The notes: generated by a model from the sequence alone, not told the origin. Positions 9,171-17,944 are shown, numbered from the stretch's first letter. The stretch: 64,000 nucleotides of DNA from Pyramidobacter sp. YE332 (GCF_033060595.1 NZ_CP133038.1:992001-1056000); one strand, 5' to 3'. Program-made: numbers and translations.

Positions 9171-10841
9171 TTACTGGAGCGCGAACGGCAGTTTTTTGTA
9201 GATCACGACGACGCCGCCGGAAAAGCCGCGCGTCAGCTTTCCGTTTTCGAACTTGAGTTCGGCCTGGGCGAGCAAACTCTTGAGACTGAACGTGTAAACG
9301 CCGCTTTCGTTTGTCCACGCGCCGCAGTCGCGCCCGTCCGCGAAGACCGTGCCGTCGGAGCGGATCCAGATGGGACGGGCGTTGGCGCGGTAGTTGTCGC
9401 TGGCGATGCTCTTGGGCATTTCTTCGCCGTTTTTCGTCACGCCTGCGGGCTCCCAGCGGCCGATGAGCGGTTCGCTCTCGGCCGCCGCCGCTTCGGCCGC
9501 CAGCAGTTCGCTCATGAAAACGGACTTGAAGCGGCGCTCTTCGCCCTGGCGCGCGTAGATCACGCGCGCGCCGTCGGCGGCGAGGTTCTCGATGTGCGCG
9601 CCGCGCAGGACGAACTGATAGTTCTCGAACGTCATGACGAAGCGGTTGTTTTCGAGCTTCCACGAGCCGAACTTCTTGCCGTCGAAGAGCGTGCCGTCGG
9701 TGCGCACGGAAAGCGGCTGCAGCGGCGCGCGGGCCAGCCGGGCGGCGCGCTCGAGTTCGTCCCCCATGGCGTCTTTGCCGCCGGCGATCAGTTCCACCGG
9801 CGTCCACTCTCCGACGGCGGCGGCCAGCAGCTCGGGGTCGCTGGGGAACTCGCTGGGCAGCTTGCGGAAGACGAAGTGATAGCCGTCGGCGTCGCGGAAG
9901 TTGACGAGGCCGTTGTTCTCGACCCAGAGGCGGCCGCTGAAGTCGCCGAGCGTGTAGCCGCCCTTGCCGTCGGGCTTCCACGTCTCGTCGCGCGGCTCGA
10001 ATCGGTAGGCGCCGTCCGTGCCGAAGGTGACGGTGCGCAGGCGGCCGGCGGCGGCTTCTTCCATCTCGGCGCCGGTCAGCGTGCGTCCGTTCACGCGCAG
10101 CTCGGTGGGGACCCATGTGCCGGCCAGTTTGCCGACGGCGATCAGGCGCGTCACCGCGGCGGCGTCTTTCTGCTCCTGCGCCTGGCGGCGGATGGCGGCG
10201 AAGCGCGCGTGGTATCGTTTGGCGGGGCTGTCGGCAAAGGCAATGCTGTGCAGGATGGCCATGATCTCCACGTCGGGAAGGATGCCCTTGCGCAGCAGTT
10301 CGCCGGTTTGTTCGGGCTTCAGCGCCGTCTGCGCGTCGGGGCCGAGCAGCGGGCGCTCCAGAATGGAAATGTTCATGGCGTCGCGGAATTCGTTGCCGAC
10401 CGGTTCTTCCCTGCGGGGCCAGTCGGCCCACAGGATCATGTCGTACTGCGTGCCGGGGACGCGCTTGTCCTGATATTTCGACGGCGTTACGTAGAACGTG
10501 AAGGGAATGTCGTCGATCAGCGCGGACTGCAGCGTCGCGCCCGCTTTTTCCGCGGCGGCGGCGACCTTCTGCTGAAACTCTTCGGGCGAGTGGGAGTAGA
10601 GGATCTCCTGCGAGAAGCGCAGCGTCTTGGTGGTGATCCTGCCGGTCGGGGCCTTGAAGTCGAGCCAGCGGTCGGTGTCGAACGTGCCTTTCTTCCAGCC
10701 CTGCGGCAGCAGGAGCGTGGCGATCTTGCCCCGATATTCGCCGCCCGACTGGATCACTTCGGCCACGGTGACGGCGCTCCTCGCCGCGGCCGAACCTGCG
10801 GCGAGGAGCAGCGCCAGAACGAGGGCGCGCGGGATTTTCAT
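9171..10841 (-). CDS. Exported protein with three lipocalin-like repeats
   Basis: 556 aa, unrecognised as a named gene. A Sec signal peptide (cleavage near SAAARSA) is followed by a region of about 200 residues without recognisable motifs. Three repeats of about 110 residues then begin at about 237 (AGTWVPTELRVNGRTLTGAEM), 338 (VGEWTPVELIAGGKD) and 458 (IGRWEPAGVTKNGEEM). Each opens with G-x-W-x-P and later carries a charged turn, F.DG(.)..G.W and Y.F-type strands, which resembles the lipocalin-like beta-barrel proteins of anaerobes. Internal triplication of a small beta-barrel domain is an inference from this repeat pattern. It is third and last in a run of three exported-protein genes spaced by 16-23 bases, with a terminator straight after. 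Confidence 0.7.
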   Translation of the reverse strand: MKIPRALVLALLLAAGSAAARSAVTVAEVIQSGGEYRGKIATLLLPQGWKKGTFDTDRWLDFKAPTGRITTKTLRFSQEILYSHSPEEFQQKVAAAAEKAGATLQSALIDDIPFTFYVTPSKYQDKRVPGTQYDMILWADWPRREEPVGNEFRDAMNISILERPLLGPDAQTALKPEQTGELLRKGILPDVEIMAILHSIAFADSPAKRYHARFAAIRRQAQEQKDAAAVTRLIAVGKLAGTWVPTELRVNGRTLTGAEMEEAAAGRLRTVTFGTDGAYRFEPRDETWKPDGKGGYTLGDFSGRLWVENNGLVNFRDADGYHFVFRKLPSEFPSDPELLAAAVGEWTPVELIAGGKDAMGDELERAARLARAPLQPLSVRTDGTLFDGKKFGSWKLENNRFVMTFENYQFVLRGAHIENLAADGARVIYARQGEERRFKSVFMSELLAAEAAAAESEPLIGRWEPAGVTKNGEEMPKSIASDNYRANARPIWIRSDGTVFADGRDCGAWTNESGVYTFSLKSLLAQAELKFENGKLTRGFSGGVVVIYKKLPFALQ

Positions 10842-10857
10842 TTTTTGTGCCTCCCCT

Positions 10858-11973
10858 TTAATATTTCATCGTGTGCCAGCCTTGCGAGCCGCCGTAGGCG
10901 ACATCGAGGTGCACGACGGAGTCGTTCCAGATGCGGCGCAGCTCGGTCAGGCTTTTGCGCAGGCGGCGCGTGTAGACGGGACCGCCGCCGCTGGAAATGG
11001 AATCGCCGGTGTCGAAGGCGGTGGCGGCGACGTTCTTCCACGCGCGCAGGCTGCCGCCGATGGTGTCGCCGTCGTTCAGGGATTCGATGGTCGTCAGCGC
11101 TCCGTCGAGCAGATCGAACGCGTTGAGCAGGATCTTTTCGTCGGCGTCGACGATGGGCTGGATCTCGGCGTAACCGGGCAGTTTCAGCACGGCTTCTTTC
11201 GCCTGGCTGAACGAGGCGTGGGCTTTCTCCCATTCTTTCTTGAGCGCTTCGAACATGCTTTTCTGCTCGTTCAGTTTCGAGTCGCTGCAGGCGACGATCT
11301 GCGAGTCGAGGACGCGCATCTCGTTCTCGAAGTAGGGCTGGGCGCGCAGGACTTTCAGCGCGTATTCGTTCAGGCCGGCGTAGTTGAAGACGTCGACGAA
11401 ATCGACGTTCCAGGGATAAGGGCCGCTCGCTTTCACGCCCTTCAGATCGACGTTGTTCTTCAGCTTTTGGGCGGCTTCGACGAACTTGCGGTAGGCGGCG
11501 TCGTAGCCGTTCATGAGCTTTCTGTAAGCCGGCCCCATCTCTTCGAACCATTGGAAGGAAGTGTTCAGTTTCTTGGCGCGGATGACGGCCCGGTTGCCGG
11601 CGAGGATGTTGAGCATGCGCCCTAACGTGGTCCGGCAGAGGGAGGTATCGTTGTAGCGCTGGAAAGCGGCAGCTATCTCCCGGCAGCGCTGGATCTCCGC
11701 CGGCGTGCCGGTGAAATTCAGCGCTATCGAGAGCGTCGTCGGCGAATACATGAGGCTCACGTACTGTCTCAGATCGGCGTCGCGGTCGGGATCCCGAAAA
11801 GCGTCGCCCTTGACGAGCGCGGCGCGGGCGCTGAGTTCCTGCGCGATACAGCCTTTGCAGAAGGCAAGGTCGTTGGGCCTCTGCGCCTCGGACGGTTCCT
11901 GCGCGGCGGCGGGCAGCGCGGCGCTCAGGCAGAAGATCAGGACGGCGGTCAGTCTTTTTGCGGAAGGAAACAT
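10858..11973 (-). CDS. Exported helical protein of unknown function
   Basis: 371 aa, not recognised. A signal peptide (cleavage near AAA-QEP) precedes a mature part rich in Ala, Lys, Glu and Leu, consistent with a mainly alpha-helical domain. Five cysteines (CKGC early, then near 97 and 117, and one near 230) would allow disulfides in the periplasm. The central part (about 130-310) looks like long amphipathic helices, so a scaffold or adaptor role is possible, but no family is assigned. It is the middle gene of the three exported-protein operon (23 bases from the upstream gene, 16 from the downstream one), so probably works with its neighbours. Confidence 0.65.
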   Translation of the reverse strand: MFPSAKRLTAVLIFCLSAALPAAAQEPSEAQRPNDLAFCKGCIAQELSARAALVKGDAFRDPDRDADLRQYVSLMYSPTTLSIALNFTGTPAEIQRCREIAAAFQRYNDTSLCRTTLGRMLNILAGNRAVIRAKKLNTSFQWFEEMGPAYRKLMNGYDAAYRKFVEAAQKLKNNVDLKGVKASGPYPWNVDFVDVFNYAGLNEYALKVLRAQPYFENEMRVLDSQIVACSDSKLNEQKSMFEALKKEWEKAHASFSQAKEAVLKLPGYAEIQPIVDADEKILLNAFDLLDGALTTIESLNDGDTIGGSLRAWKNVAATAFDTGDSISSGGGPVYTRRLRKSLTELRRIWNDSVVHLDVAYGGSQGWHTMKY

Positions 11974-11996
11974 TTTTCTTCAGCTCCTCTCGGGGG

Positions 11997-13322
11997 TTAA
12001 AAGCGCGGCTGGTAGTCGTAAACGTACCAGCGCCCGCCGCCTTCGCGGCGCAGGCGGTGCGGATGCGGCGAACCGACGGCTTTGCCGTTTGCGTCCCAGG
12101 CGCGGGTCTCGACGACGGCTTCTTCGATCTTCGTGCCGCCGACTTTGTTCAGGGTTTCTTTCTGACCGGCGTCGAGGAAGAAGTTCTCCAGGTCGTTTTT
12201 GTCGTCGAAGCCTTTCAGCACGCTGATCTTCGCCTGGCCGAAGGTGACGTGCACGTACTCGCCGTGGAAACGCCCCTGATGCAGGTCCCAGTGGTAGGAA
12301 AGCAGTCCCTTGCCGGTGTCTTCCTTGTAGCAGTCGGGGTAGATGCACTCGCGGTAAAGGTCGTAGTTCTTTTCCTTGATGGCGGCGACGTAGATCTCCA
12401 TCAGCCGTTCGGGCGAGACGTCCGCTGGAACGGACGTGACGCTGTACCAGCTCTTTTTCCTCTCCGCGACGATGTCTTCGCCGGCGAACGCGCCGCCCGC
12501 CTCGCCGTCCGGCGTGTGATAGGCCATGACGTGCCCCGGGACGTACAGCGCCACGGGCGTGACCACCCAGCCGTACTGGAAGCCGCCGACTTTTTTCTCG
12601 CCGGCTTCGGGGATCTCGGCGGTGATGTCGGTGATCTTGCCGAGCACGGTCCAGCTCTTCGCCTCTTCGAGTTCGGTGTCCACCTGGCGGCGGAAGCGTT
12701 TGGCGGCCTCGTAAGGCCCAAGCCAGGCGCGGCTGCCGATGTCGACGAAGTAATAGCCGGCGGACGGCTTGCCGGCGAAAACGTACTCGCCCGTCGCGCC
12801 GTAGAACTGGTGCTGCGGGTACTGCACGTCGTCGAGCACGACGTATTTGCCTTCCAGGTCGCTGACGGCGGTCTGTTTGGAGTCGGGCGCGGGGAAAGGC
12901 TTGTCGATCAGCGTGTCCCGATATTCGGCGAGCTTCTCGTCCCACGCCTTTTTGCCCAGCGCGGCGATCTCGCGGCGCAGATTCTCCTCCGTGCGTAGGT
13001 AGGCGGTCATCTCGGGGGTGATCTGGATGTAGTCCCCCTTGCTCTTCATCAGCGCGCTCTTGGTGCGCTGGAACAGCTCTTCGACCTTGGGATCGTCGGG
13101 GTACTGGAGCTTGAGCGCCTGCACGCGGCTGAGCGCGTCCTGCTTGCCGCGCCAGACCGTCTTTTCGCCGCCGCGCTGGCGTTCCACCTCTTTCTCGAAC
13201 TCGCGCACGTAGTATTCGGCGTGTCCGATCAGATGCTCCTTGCTGATCGCGCTTGCGGGCGCGGCGTTCAGCGCTCCGGCGCAGACGGCGGCGGTGAAGA
13301 GCAGCAGCGATTTCCTTTTCAT
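11997..13322 (-). CDS. Exported protein of unknown function
   Basis: 441 aa, not recognised. A Sec signal peptide (cleavage near APASA-IS) is followed by a helical, charged region (residues about 30-150), then a beta-rich middle with many Tyr/Gly/Val (GYYFVDIGSRAWLGPYEAAKRF) and a C-terminal domain ending in RWYVYDYQPRF that recalls NTF2-like/DUF4440-type accessory domains, a weak resemblance only. It is the first gene of the three exported-protein operon. AAGGAGGCTTCACTGCGC places the ribosome site before the chosen ATG. The 252-base gap to the divergent response-regulator gene holds its promoter. Confidence 0.65.
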   Translation of the reverse strand: MKRKSLLLFTAAVCAGALNAAPASAISKEHLIGHAEYYVREFEKEVERQRGGEKTVWRGKQDALSRVQALKLQYPDDPKVEELFQRTKSALMKSKGDYIQITPEMTAYLRTEENLRREIAALGKKAWDEKLAEYRDTLIDKPFPAPDSKQTAVSDLEGKYVVLDDVQYPQHQFYGATGEYVFAGKPSAGYYFVDIGSRAWLGPYEAAKRFRRQVDTELEEAKSWTVLGKITDITAEIPEAGEKKVGGFQYGWVVTPVALYVPGHVMAYHTPDGEAGGAFAGEDIVAERKKSWYSVTSVPADVSPERLMEIYVAAIKEKNYDLYRECIYPDCYKEDTGKGLLSYHWDLHQGRFHGEYVHVTFGQAKISVLKGFDDKNDLENFFLDAGQKETLNKVGGTKIEEAVVETRAWDANGKAVGSPHPHRLRREGGGRWYVYDYQPRF

Positions 13323-13574
13323 GCGCAGTGAAGCCTCCTTAAATAGAATAAATGGATTGAACGATGCCGGTTTGCGATCTTCATAACTTATCGAAAAAAT
13401 ATGTTAGCACGAACGGATTGAAAAATCACCCTGCATAAATTTTTGAATCCTGATAAAATAACGCCGATGGAAGCAATCGAAATTTTTCGTCCGCGTTGTG
13501 CCGTGAAATGCAAAAAGCGTCGAAGCGCGCAACGCGGCGGAAAAAATCTCGAACGCCGGGCGGAGGCGAAGGAT
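13323..13574. promoter_or_regulatory. Divergent intergenic region between exported-protein operon and response regulator
   Basis: AT-rich relative to its surroundings. On the minus strand a single GGTGA half-site (13430-13426) lies 19 bases before TAACAT, so a degenerate version of the operator found at 9.0, 17.3 and 18.1 kb is possible but the second half (AATTT) does not match. On the plus strand GATAAAAT (13452-13459) is a plausible -10 for the regulator. No terminator is seen. Confidence 0.3.
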
Positions 13575-14186
13575 ATGGTCCGAATCATGATCGTCGAGGA
13601 TCAGACGATGGTGCGCGACGCGCTGAAAAACAGCCTGGACGGCGTCGAGGATTTCAACGTCATCGCCGCCATCGCCGACGCGGCGCTGGCGGAACTGTAC
13701 TGCGAGAGGACGTCTCCCGATCTGGTGCTGATGGACGTGTGCACCGAGAACGATTCCAGCGGGCTGGACGCGGCGGCGGCGATCAAAAAACGCTTCCCGC
13801 AGGTGCGCGTGGTGATGATGACGGGGCTGCCGGAGGTGACGTTCGTCGAACGGGCCCGCGAGGCGGGGGCCGACAGCTTCGTCTACAAGGATCTGGACGT
13901 GAACGGCCTGGCCGGCGTGATCCGCGACACCTGCGCGGGCAAAAGCGTCTATCCGGGACGACGCGAGGAAGTTCTCAACTTCGGCGAACTGACGCGGCGC
14001 GAGCGCGAGGTGCTGGTGCTGATCTGCGACGGGCTGTCGCGCCGGGAGATCGCCGAGCGGCTGAACATCACGGTCAACTCGGTGAAGACGCACTTTTCGA
14101 ACATCCTCTCGAAAACGGGCTACGAGAGCGTCGCCAAGCTGGCGATCTTCGCCGTCTCCAACGGTTTCATCAACACGAAAATATAG
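13575..14186 (+). CDS. LuxR/NarL-family response regulator
   Basis: 203 aa two-component response regulator. The receiver domain (1-120) has the acidic pocket E8-D9 and phospho-acceptor D54 (LVLMDV). The C-terminal LuxR-type helix-turn-helix (about 138-200) shows LTRREREVLVLICDG, SRREIAERL and TVNSVKTHFSNIL. The start was chosen at an ATG with GGAGG 8 bases upstream; the frame is open further upstream but without a ribosome site. It converges on a gene for a NarX-type histidine kinase, the natural partner. I propose that it binds the 16-bp inverted repeats upstream of three nearby promoters (near 9.05, 17.30 and 18.08 kb). That pairing is inferred from proximity and from the -41.5 geometry typical of this family. 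Confidence 0.88.
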   Translation: MVRIMIVEDQTMVRDALKNSLDGVEDFNVIAAIADAALAELYCERTSPDLVLMDVCTENDSSGLDAAAAIKKRFPQVRVVMMTGLPEVTFVERAREAGADSFVYKDLDVNGLAGVIRDTCAGKSVYPGRREEVLNFGELTRREREVLVLICDGLSRREIAERLNITVNSVKTHFSNILSKTGYESVAKLAIFAVSNGFINTKI

Positions 14187-14190
14187 GACG

Positions 14191-14222
14191 GAAGCTCCGG
14201 AACGGCCGGAGCTTCTTTTTTT
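14191..14222 (+). terminator. Terminator of the response-regulator gene
   Basis: Stem GAAGCTCCGG/CCGGAGCTTC with a 5-base loop followed by seven T. It overlaps the stop codon of the convergent kinase gene. Confidence 0.88.
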
Positions 14223-15642
14223 ATGCCTCGCGCTCTTCCGGCGGCAGTTTTACGGTCACGGTGAAGCGCGGCGAAGTCGCGATCTCCAGCGTGCCCCCCG
14301 CTTCGGCGGCGAGGCGGCGCATGCCGGCCAGCCCCTGGTTTTCTTTGAGCGGCCGGTCGCCGTCAAAGGGCGCGCCGTCGTTGGCGACGCGCATCGCCAG
14401 CCCCGCGCCGGTGCGCTCGATCCGCGCCTCGACGCGGGACGCGCCCGCGTGTTTGACAGCGTTGGTCGACGCTTCGCGCAGGATCTTGATCAGTACCGCG
14501 GCCTGCCGCTCGTCGCGGGGAAGCCGGCCTTCCACGCTCAGTTCGACGCCGATGAAGCCGAACGACCGCTGCAGGTCGGCCAGCAGCCGCGCGGCGGGCG
14601 CCGTGACGTCGGCGCGCAGGTCGTCGATCAGGCCGGAGAGGAGCGGCAGGAAGCGCTCGAGGTCGTGGAAATTTTCGCCGCCGCGCTGCAGGTACTGCTG
14701 CATCAGGTAGATGCGGTGTCCCGCCATGTCGTGGATGCGGCTCTGCAGACGCGCCAGCTCCTGCTCGCGTTTGACGGCGGCAAGCGCTGCTCCGGCTTCG
14801 CGCAGCTCTTCGGCGCGCGCGGCCAGTTCTTCGTGAAGCTTTTGCAGCTCGCGCGTGAGCCGGTCGGTCTCGGTCACGCAGGCGGCGAAGATCGCGCTGA
14901 ACGCGCGTCCCTCCACGTCGAGCAGGCGGCGCGAAAATTCCCACGACTGGCCGTCGGCGCGGAACAGCAGCGCATCCGCGAGCGCGATCCGCTCGACGCC
15001 CTCGCGGAGCGCGCCGCCGTTCAGCGCCTGCCAGAACGCCTCGCCGTCGCGCAGCGGCCGGGCCGTGAGCGTTTCGGCCAGAAGCAGCATCTGCCGGTTG
15101 GCGAGCACGGGGCGGCCCGTGGGATCGCTGAACAGAACGCCGTCCGGCAGCCGGTCGAGCGCTTCCTTGATGGAGTGGCGCGCGACGGAACGGCGGCGTT
15201 CGCGCCGCGCGCGGGCGTCGCACCAGGCGGCCCGCAGCGCGAAGAACGGCAGCCCGAGGACGAACAGCGGCGCGAAAAAGCGCGCGCGGTCGAAGCAGGG
15301 CAGCGCGGCGAACGCGAAAAACGCGCCCGGCAAAAACATCGACCGGCGCGAGACGACGCCGAAAACGACAAGCGGGACGGCGCTCAGCCACCGCCACGGC
15401 GTCAGCGGGAAAACGGCCTCTGTCCCCGCGTAGCCGCGGCAGTGGACGGAGAGAAGCAGCGCAAAAGCGCCCAACAAATACAAACCGGTCAAGAATTCTC
15501 CGAAGCGCTCGGCGCGCAGGCCGGGGCGTTTCCGCTGCAAGGCCAGCTCCAGCGACAGAAAAACTTCGAACAGCAGCGCCAGAGCGGTCAGCCCCATCAG
15601 GGCGATACGGAAAAAGGCGTCGAACGCCAGCAGCTCGTTCAT
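14221..15642 (-). CDS. NarX/LiaS-type membrane histidine kinase
   Basis: 473 aa. The N-terminal 140 residues hold about five hydrophobic segments (7TM-type input domain rather than a periplasmic loop). A PAS-like region (about 160-270, with PLANRQMLLLAE) and a short coiled coil follow. The HisKA_3-like motif RIHDMAGHRIYLMQQ has candidate phospho-acceptor H304. The HATPase domain is intact: N-box REASTNAVKHAGASR, G1 ANDGAPFDG, G2 NQGLAGMRRL. GGAGG lies ahead of the ATG, which overlaps the stop of the upstream membrane protein by four bases (ATGA), so the two are translated as a pair. The convergent LuxR-type regulator is the likely phosphorylation target. Confidence 0.87.
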   Translation of the reverse strand: MNELLAFDAFFRIALMGLTALALLFEVFLSLELALQRKRPGLRAERFGEFLTGLYLLGAFALLLSVHCRGYAGTEAVFPLTPWRWLSAVPLVVFGVVSRRSMFLPGAFFAFAALPCFDRARFFAPLFVLGLPFFALRAAWCDARARRERRRSVARHSIKEALDRLPDGVLFSDPTGRPVLANRQMLLLAETLTARPLRDGEAFWQALNGGALREGVERIALADALLFRADGQSWEFSRRLLDVEGRAFSAIFAACVTETDRLTRELQKLHEELAARAEELREAGAALAAVKREQELARLQSRIHDMAGHRIYLMQQYLQRGGENFHDLERFLPLLSGLIDDLRADVTAPAARLLADLQRSFGFIGVELSVEGRLPRDERQAAVLIKILREASTNAVKHAGASRVEARIERTGAGLAMRVANDGAPFDGDRPLKENQGLAGMRRLAAEAGGTLEIATSPRFTVTVKLPPEEREA

Positions 15643-17219
15643 GGGCGCGCCTCCTTTCCGTCGGCGAGAAGCGGCAAGCGGCAGGTCGCGTACAGGCTGC
15701 CCTCGTCGCGTTCGAGACGATACGCGCCGCCCAGACGGCGCAGCGTTTCCCGCAGCGGCGGCGGTAAAAGCGCCGCTTCGTCGGGCGGCTGCGCGCTTTC
15801 GATCACGAGACGCAGTTCCAATTCGTCGCCGGCGCGCCGCAGCCGCATCAGCAGCGACGCGGGCGCGGCCGTCAGGCAGCATTCCAGCGCTTCCTCGAAC
15901 AGATCGTAGACGAACATGCCTGTCCGCGCCGGCACGGCGCCGCTTTCGGCGCAGAACGGGGCGCAGTCCACGCCGGCCGGCGCGGCGCAGCGGGCCGATT
16001 CCATGGCGGCCTGCATGATCTCGGCCAGCGGCAGCCGGTTCGACTGTTTGCTTTTCAGGAACAGATGACTCTTGCGCTTTACGGCGCAGATCAGCACGCC
16101 CAGACGGGCGAGGGCGCGGCGGACCGTTTCGCGATCTCCCGCGGCGGGGCGTTCGGGAATGGCCGCGAGAAGCCGGCGCGCCGCTTCGATCTTGTCCTGC
16201 ATGCGTCGTTCGACTTCGGCGCAGAGGCGGTTCTGCCAGCGCAGTTCCAGCAGGCGGCCGCGGATCTGATTGCGCTGCGCCAGCAGGCGGTTGCCGCGTT
16301 CGCGTTCGCGCGTCAGTTCGCGCAGTTTTTCCTGAAGCGCCAGGAGTTCGCTCACGTCCTCCTCCCACAGGACCGAGCCGCCGCGCAGCGGCCACAAACG
16401 GCGCTGCGTCCCCGGCGGCGCGTCCGCCCCCGGACGGGGCGGGGCGAGGCGGGTGCGGTAGACGGGCGTTCCCCGTTCGTCCTCGATCCACATCCGCGCC
16501 GGGGCGAGCGCGAACAGTTCCTCGTAGCGGCTGTTGCAGGGAAGCGCGCCGCTGCACAGGCAGCTTTCCCAGAAGAGGAAGACCGCGACGGCCGTGGCGA
16601 AAATAAAGCCGCCGCCCGGCAGCCAGGCGGGCCGTTTGACGAAATACAGCCAGACGTAGAGCGCGAAAGCGACGAGGATCGCGATCGGCGCGGCGGCGCG
16701 GCGGGCGCGGGCCGGCGAGGCGGCGTTTTTGATCAGCCCGGCGGCGAAGCACAGCGTCGAGAGCGCGATCCAGCCGACGAGGATTTTTTTCGCCCCCGCG
16801 GCCAGCGGCAGGACCGCCGCCAGCCACAGCGCCAGCGAAACCGTCAGATGGAGCGTCAGCGCCCGGTCCAGCGGCGGCGCGTCGAGCGGCTGCGAGGAAA
16901 CGCGCAGGATCAGCAGATCGAGCCACGGCAGCAGCGCGAAGATCAGCCAGCTGACAACGTCCATGCCGCGCAGCGCCGCCGTCTGCATGAGGCGGTATGC
17001 CTGCCACCGGTCGCGGGCCATGGGCAGATTGAACGCCGCCAAAAACTGCAGCGCCCGCAGCGCGATCCAGAAAAACAGCAGCAGCGCCGTTCCCTGCATG
17101 CCGCGGCGCAGCGCCGGATGAACGACGCGGCGCTGCAGCGACCAGCTCCATCCGCACAGGACCGCGAGAAAAAGCAGATGCCCCAGCCCCTGCCCGACGC
17201 CGCCTTCCAGTGCCGTCAT
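15639..17219 (-). CDS. Membrane sensor protein resembling a degenerate histidine kinase
   Basis: 526 aa. Seven to eight hydrophobic segments fill about residues 1-230. A PAS-like piece (near LAPARMWIEDERGTPVYRTR) and a coiled coil (about 285-350, LQEKLRELTRERERGNRLL) lead to a C-terminal part shaped like a HisKA/HATPase module. I cannot find a clear phospho-acceptor histidine, an N-box asparagine (the position reads LFEEALECCLTAAP) or glycine boxes, so it is probably catalytically inactive. It overlaps the active kinase gene by four bases and has the operator-bearing promoter B 40 bases upstream. I infer a co-sensor that forms a complex with, or gates, the downstream kinase; similar kinase-like co-sensors are known in other systems but this one is not recognised. 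Confidence 0.7.
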   Translation of the reverse strand: MTALEGGVGQGLGHLLFLAVLCGWSWSLQRRVVHPALRRGMQGTALLLFFWIALRALQFLAAFNLPMARDRWQAYRLMQTAALRGMDVVSWLIFALLPWLDLLILRVSSQPLDAPPLDRALTLHLTVSLALWLAAVLPLAAGAKKILVGWIALSTLCFAAGLIKNAASPARARRAAAPIAILVAFALYVWLYFVKRPAWLPGGGFIFATAVAVFLFWESCLCSGALPCNSRYEELFALAPARMWIEDERGTPVYRTRLAPPRPGADAPPGTQRRLWPLRGGSVLWEEDVSELLALQEKLRELTRERERGNRLLAQRNQIRGRLLELRWQNRLCAEVERRMQDKIEAARRLLAAIPERPAAGDRETVRRALARLGVLICAVKRKSHLFLKSKQSNRLPLAEIMQAAMESARCAAPAGVDCAPFCAESGAVPARTGMFVYDLFEEALECCLTAAPASLLMRLRRAGDELELRLVIESAQPPDEAALLPPPLRETLRRLGGAYRLERDEGSLYATCRLPLLADGKEARP

Positions 17220-17256
17220 GGTCGTCTCACCTCCGTGCGGCGAAATTTCTTTTTCT

Positions 17257-17306
17257 GGAGCTTATCCTATCATGACGCGGCGGAAAAGCATCACCCGAAG
17301 AGGTGA
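17257..17306 (-). promoter_or_regulatory. Promoter B with 16-bp operator, upstream of the sensor pair
   Basis: Minus strand: inverted repeat TCACC-TCTTCG-GGTGA (17306-17291), 21 bases, then TAGGAT (17269-17264). The repeat centre falls at -41.5 from the inferred start near 17257, leaving a 38-nt leader. The repeat and 20 flanking bases closely match promoter A, suggesting autoregulation of the sensor genes. Confidence 0.62.
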
Positions 17307-17372
17307 AGTTTTGAATTTTTTCAAAGGCAGGCGGCGCGAAATAAATACGGTCAATCATCATGCAGGATAAAA

Positions 17373-17388
17373 TGTTCCATGTAGAACG
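17373..17388. other. parS-like palindrome, degenerate
   Basis: TGTTCCATGTAGAACG matches the parS-type 16-mer TGTTCCACGTGGAACA at 13 of 16 positions and is intergenic. It is weaker than the copies at 31.5, 49.9 and 59.8 kb. Confidence 0.4.
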
Positions 17389-17431
17389 TTTTTCGCGAGC
17401 CCTTGCGGCGTCTTGTGGGGATTTGCATGTT

Positions 17432-17470
17432 AAAAAGCCGATAACCGACCGGTGGTTGGCTATCGGCTTT
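17432..17470 (-). terminator. Terminator of the 143-aa exported protein gene
   Basis: Minus strand stem AAAGCCGATA/TATCGGCTTT, extended by inner CC/GG and ACC/GGT pairs, followed by five T. It lies 40 bases after the stop. Confidence 0.8.
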
Positions 17471-17512
17471 CGTTGCCGTTGGCATATGCGAAGAGAAGCG
17501 CGCGACGGCTGT

Positions 17513-17944
17513 TTATTTTTTGAACTCGATCGAATTGAACACGTCGGTGGCCGCGTCGCTCCCGTGATCGCCGACGATGGTGATGCAGCCGTACGCGCCG
17601 CCGCCGAGGTCGAAAACTTGGGCGTACAGGGGCTGGCCGTTGGCCGCGCCGGTGTATTCCCAGGCTTCGCCTTCGCCCTCCATCCTGACGAGGTCCTGAG
17701 AGCCGTGCGCTTCGGCCATGCGGGATGCGGCGTCCTGCAACGGCGTGCCCGCCGCGGGCATTTTCGTCACCGTGAAGACGATCGCTTTGTCGGGAGACGC
17801 AAGCGCGGCGGAGTTTTCGCCGTCCGCCTGGAGCGTCCAGCCTGCGGACGGCGTCTCGGCGGTGAAAAAACCGGCGTCGACTGGGGCGGCGGACGCCGTC
17901 GCGGCCATCGCCAGCGTCGCCGCGAGCGCGAGAATTTTTTTCAT
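17513..17944 (-). CDS. Small exported protein of unknown function
   Basis: 143 aa with a clear Sec signal peptide (cleavage near SAAP-VD). The mature 120 residues are acidic and beta-rich (GWTLQADGENSAALASPD, IVFTVTKMP, GCITIVGDHGSDAATDVF), a profile seen in small periplasmic PsbP/DUF-type ligand-binding proteins, but no family is assigned. GGAGGAAT precedes the ATG. It is transcribed alone; the leader carries a 20-bp perfect palindrome. On the minus strand TATGAT (18026-18021) is a plausible -10. The operator C repeat would be centred about -63.5 from that start, so the gene might share control with the divergent 509-aa exported protein. Confidence 0.72.
   Translation of the reverse strand: MKKILALAATLAMAATASAAPVDAGFFTAETPSAGWTLQADGENSAALASPDKAIVFTVTKMPAAGTPLQDAASRMAEAHGSQDLVRMEGEGEAWEYTGAANGQPLYAQVFDLGGGAYGCITIVGDHGSDAATDVFNSIEFKK

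Noticed and set aside
13426-13459. A fourth copy of the shared operator upstream of the exported-protein operon or the regulator
   Set aside because: Only one half (GGTGA) is present and the spacing to a -10 does not match the other three.
14221-17157. A 978-codon minus-strand frame spanning both sensor genes
   Set aside because: Only its last 473 codons are the kinase; the first half is an out-of-frame shadow of the upstream membrane protein, and the true start has a ribosome site.
17360-17430. Short open frames beginning Met-Phe-His-Val-Glu at the parS-like sites
   Set aside because: They arise because ATGTTCCACGTGGAA translates that way; no ribosome site or conserved protein follows.
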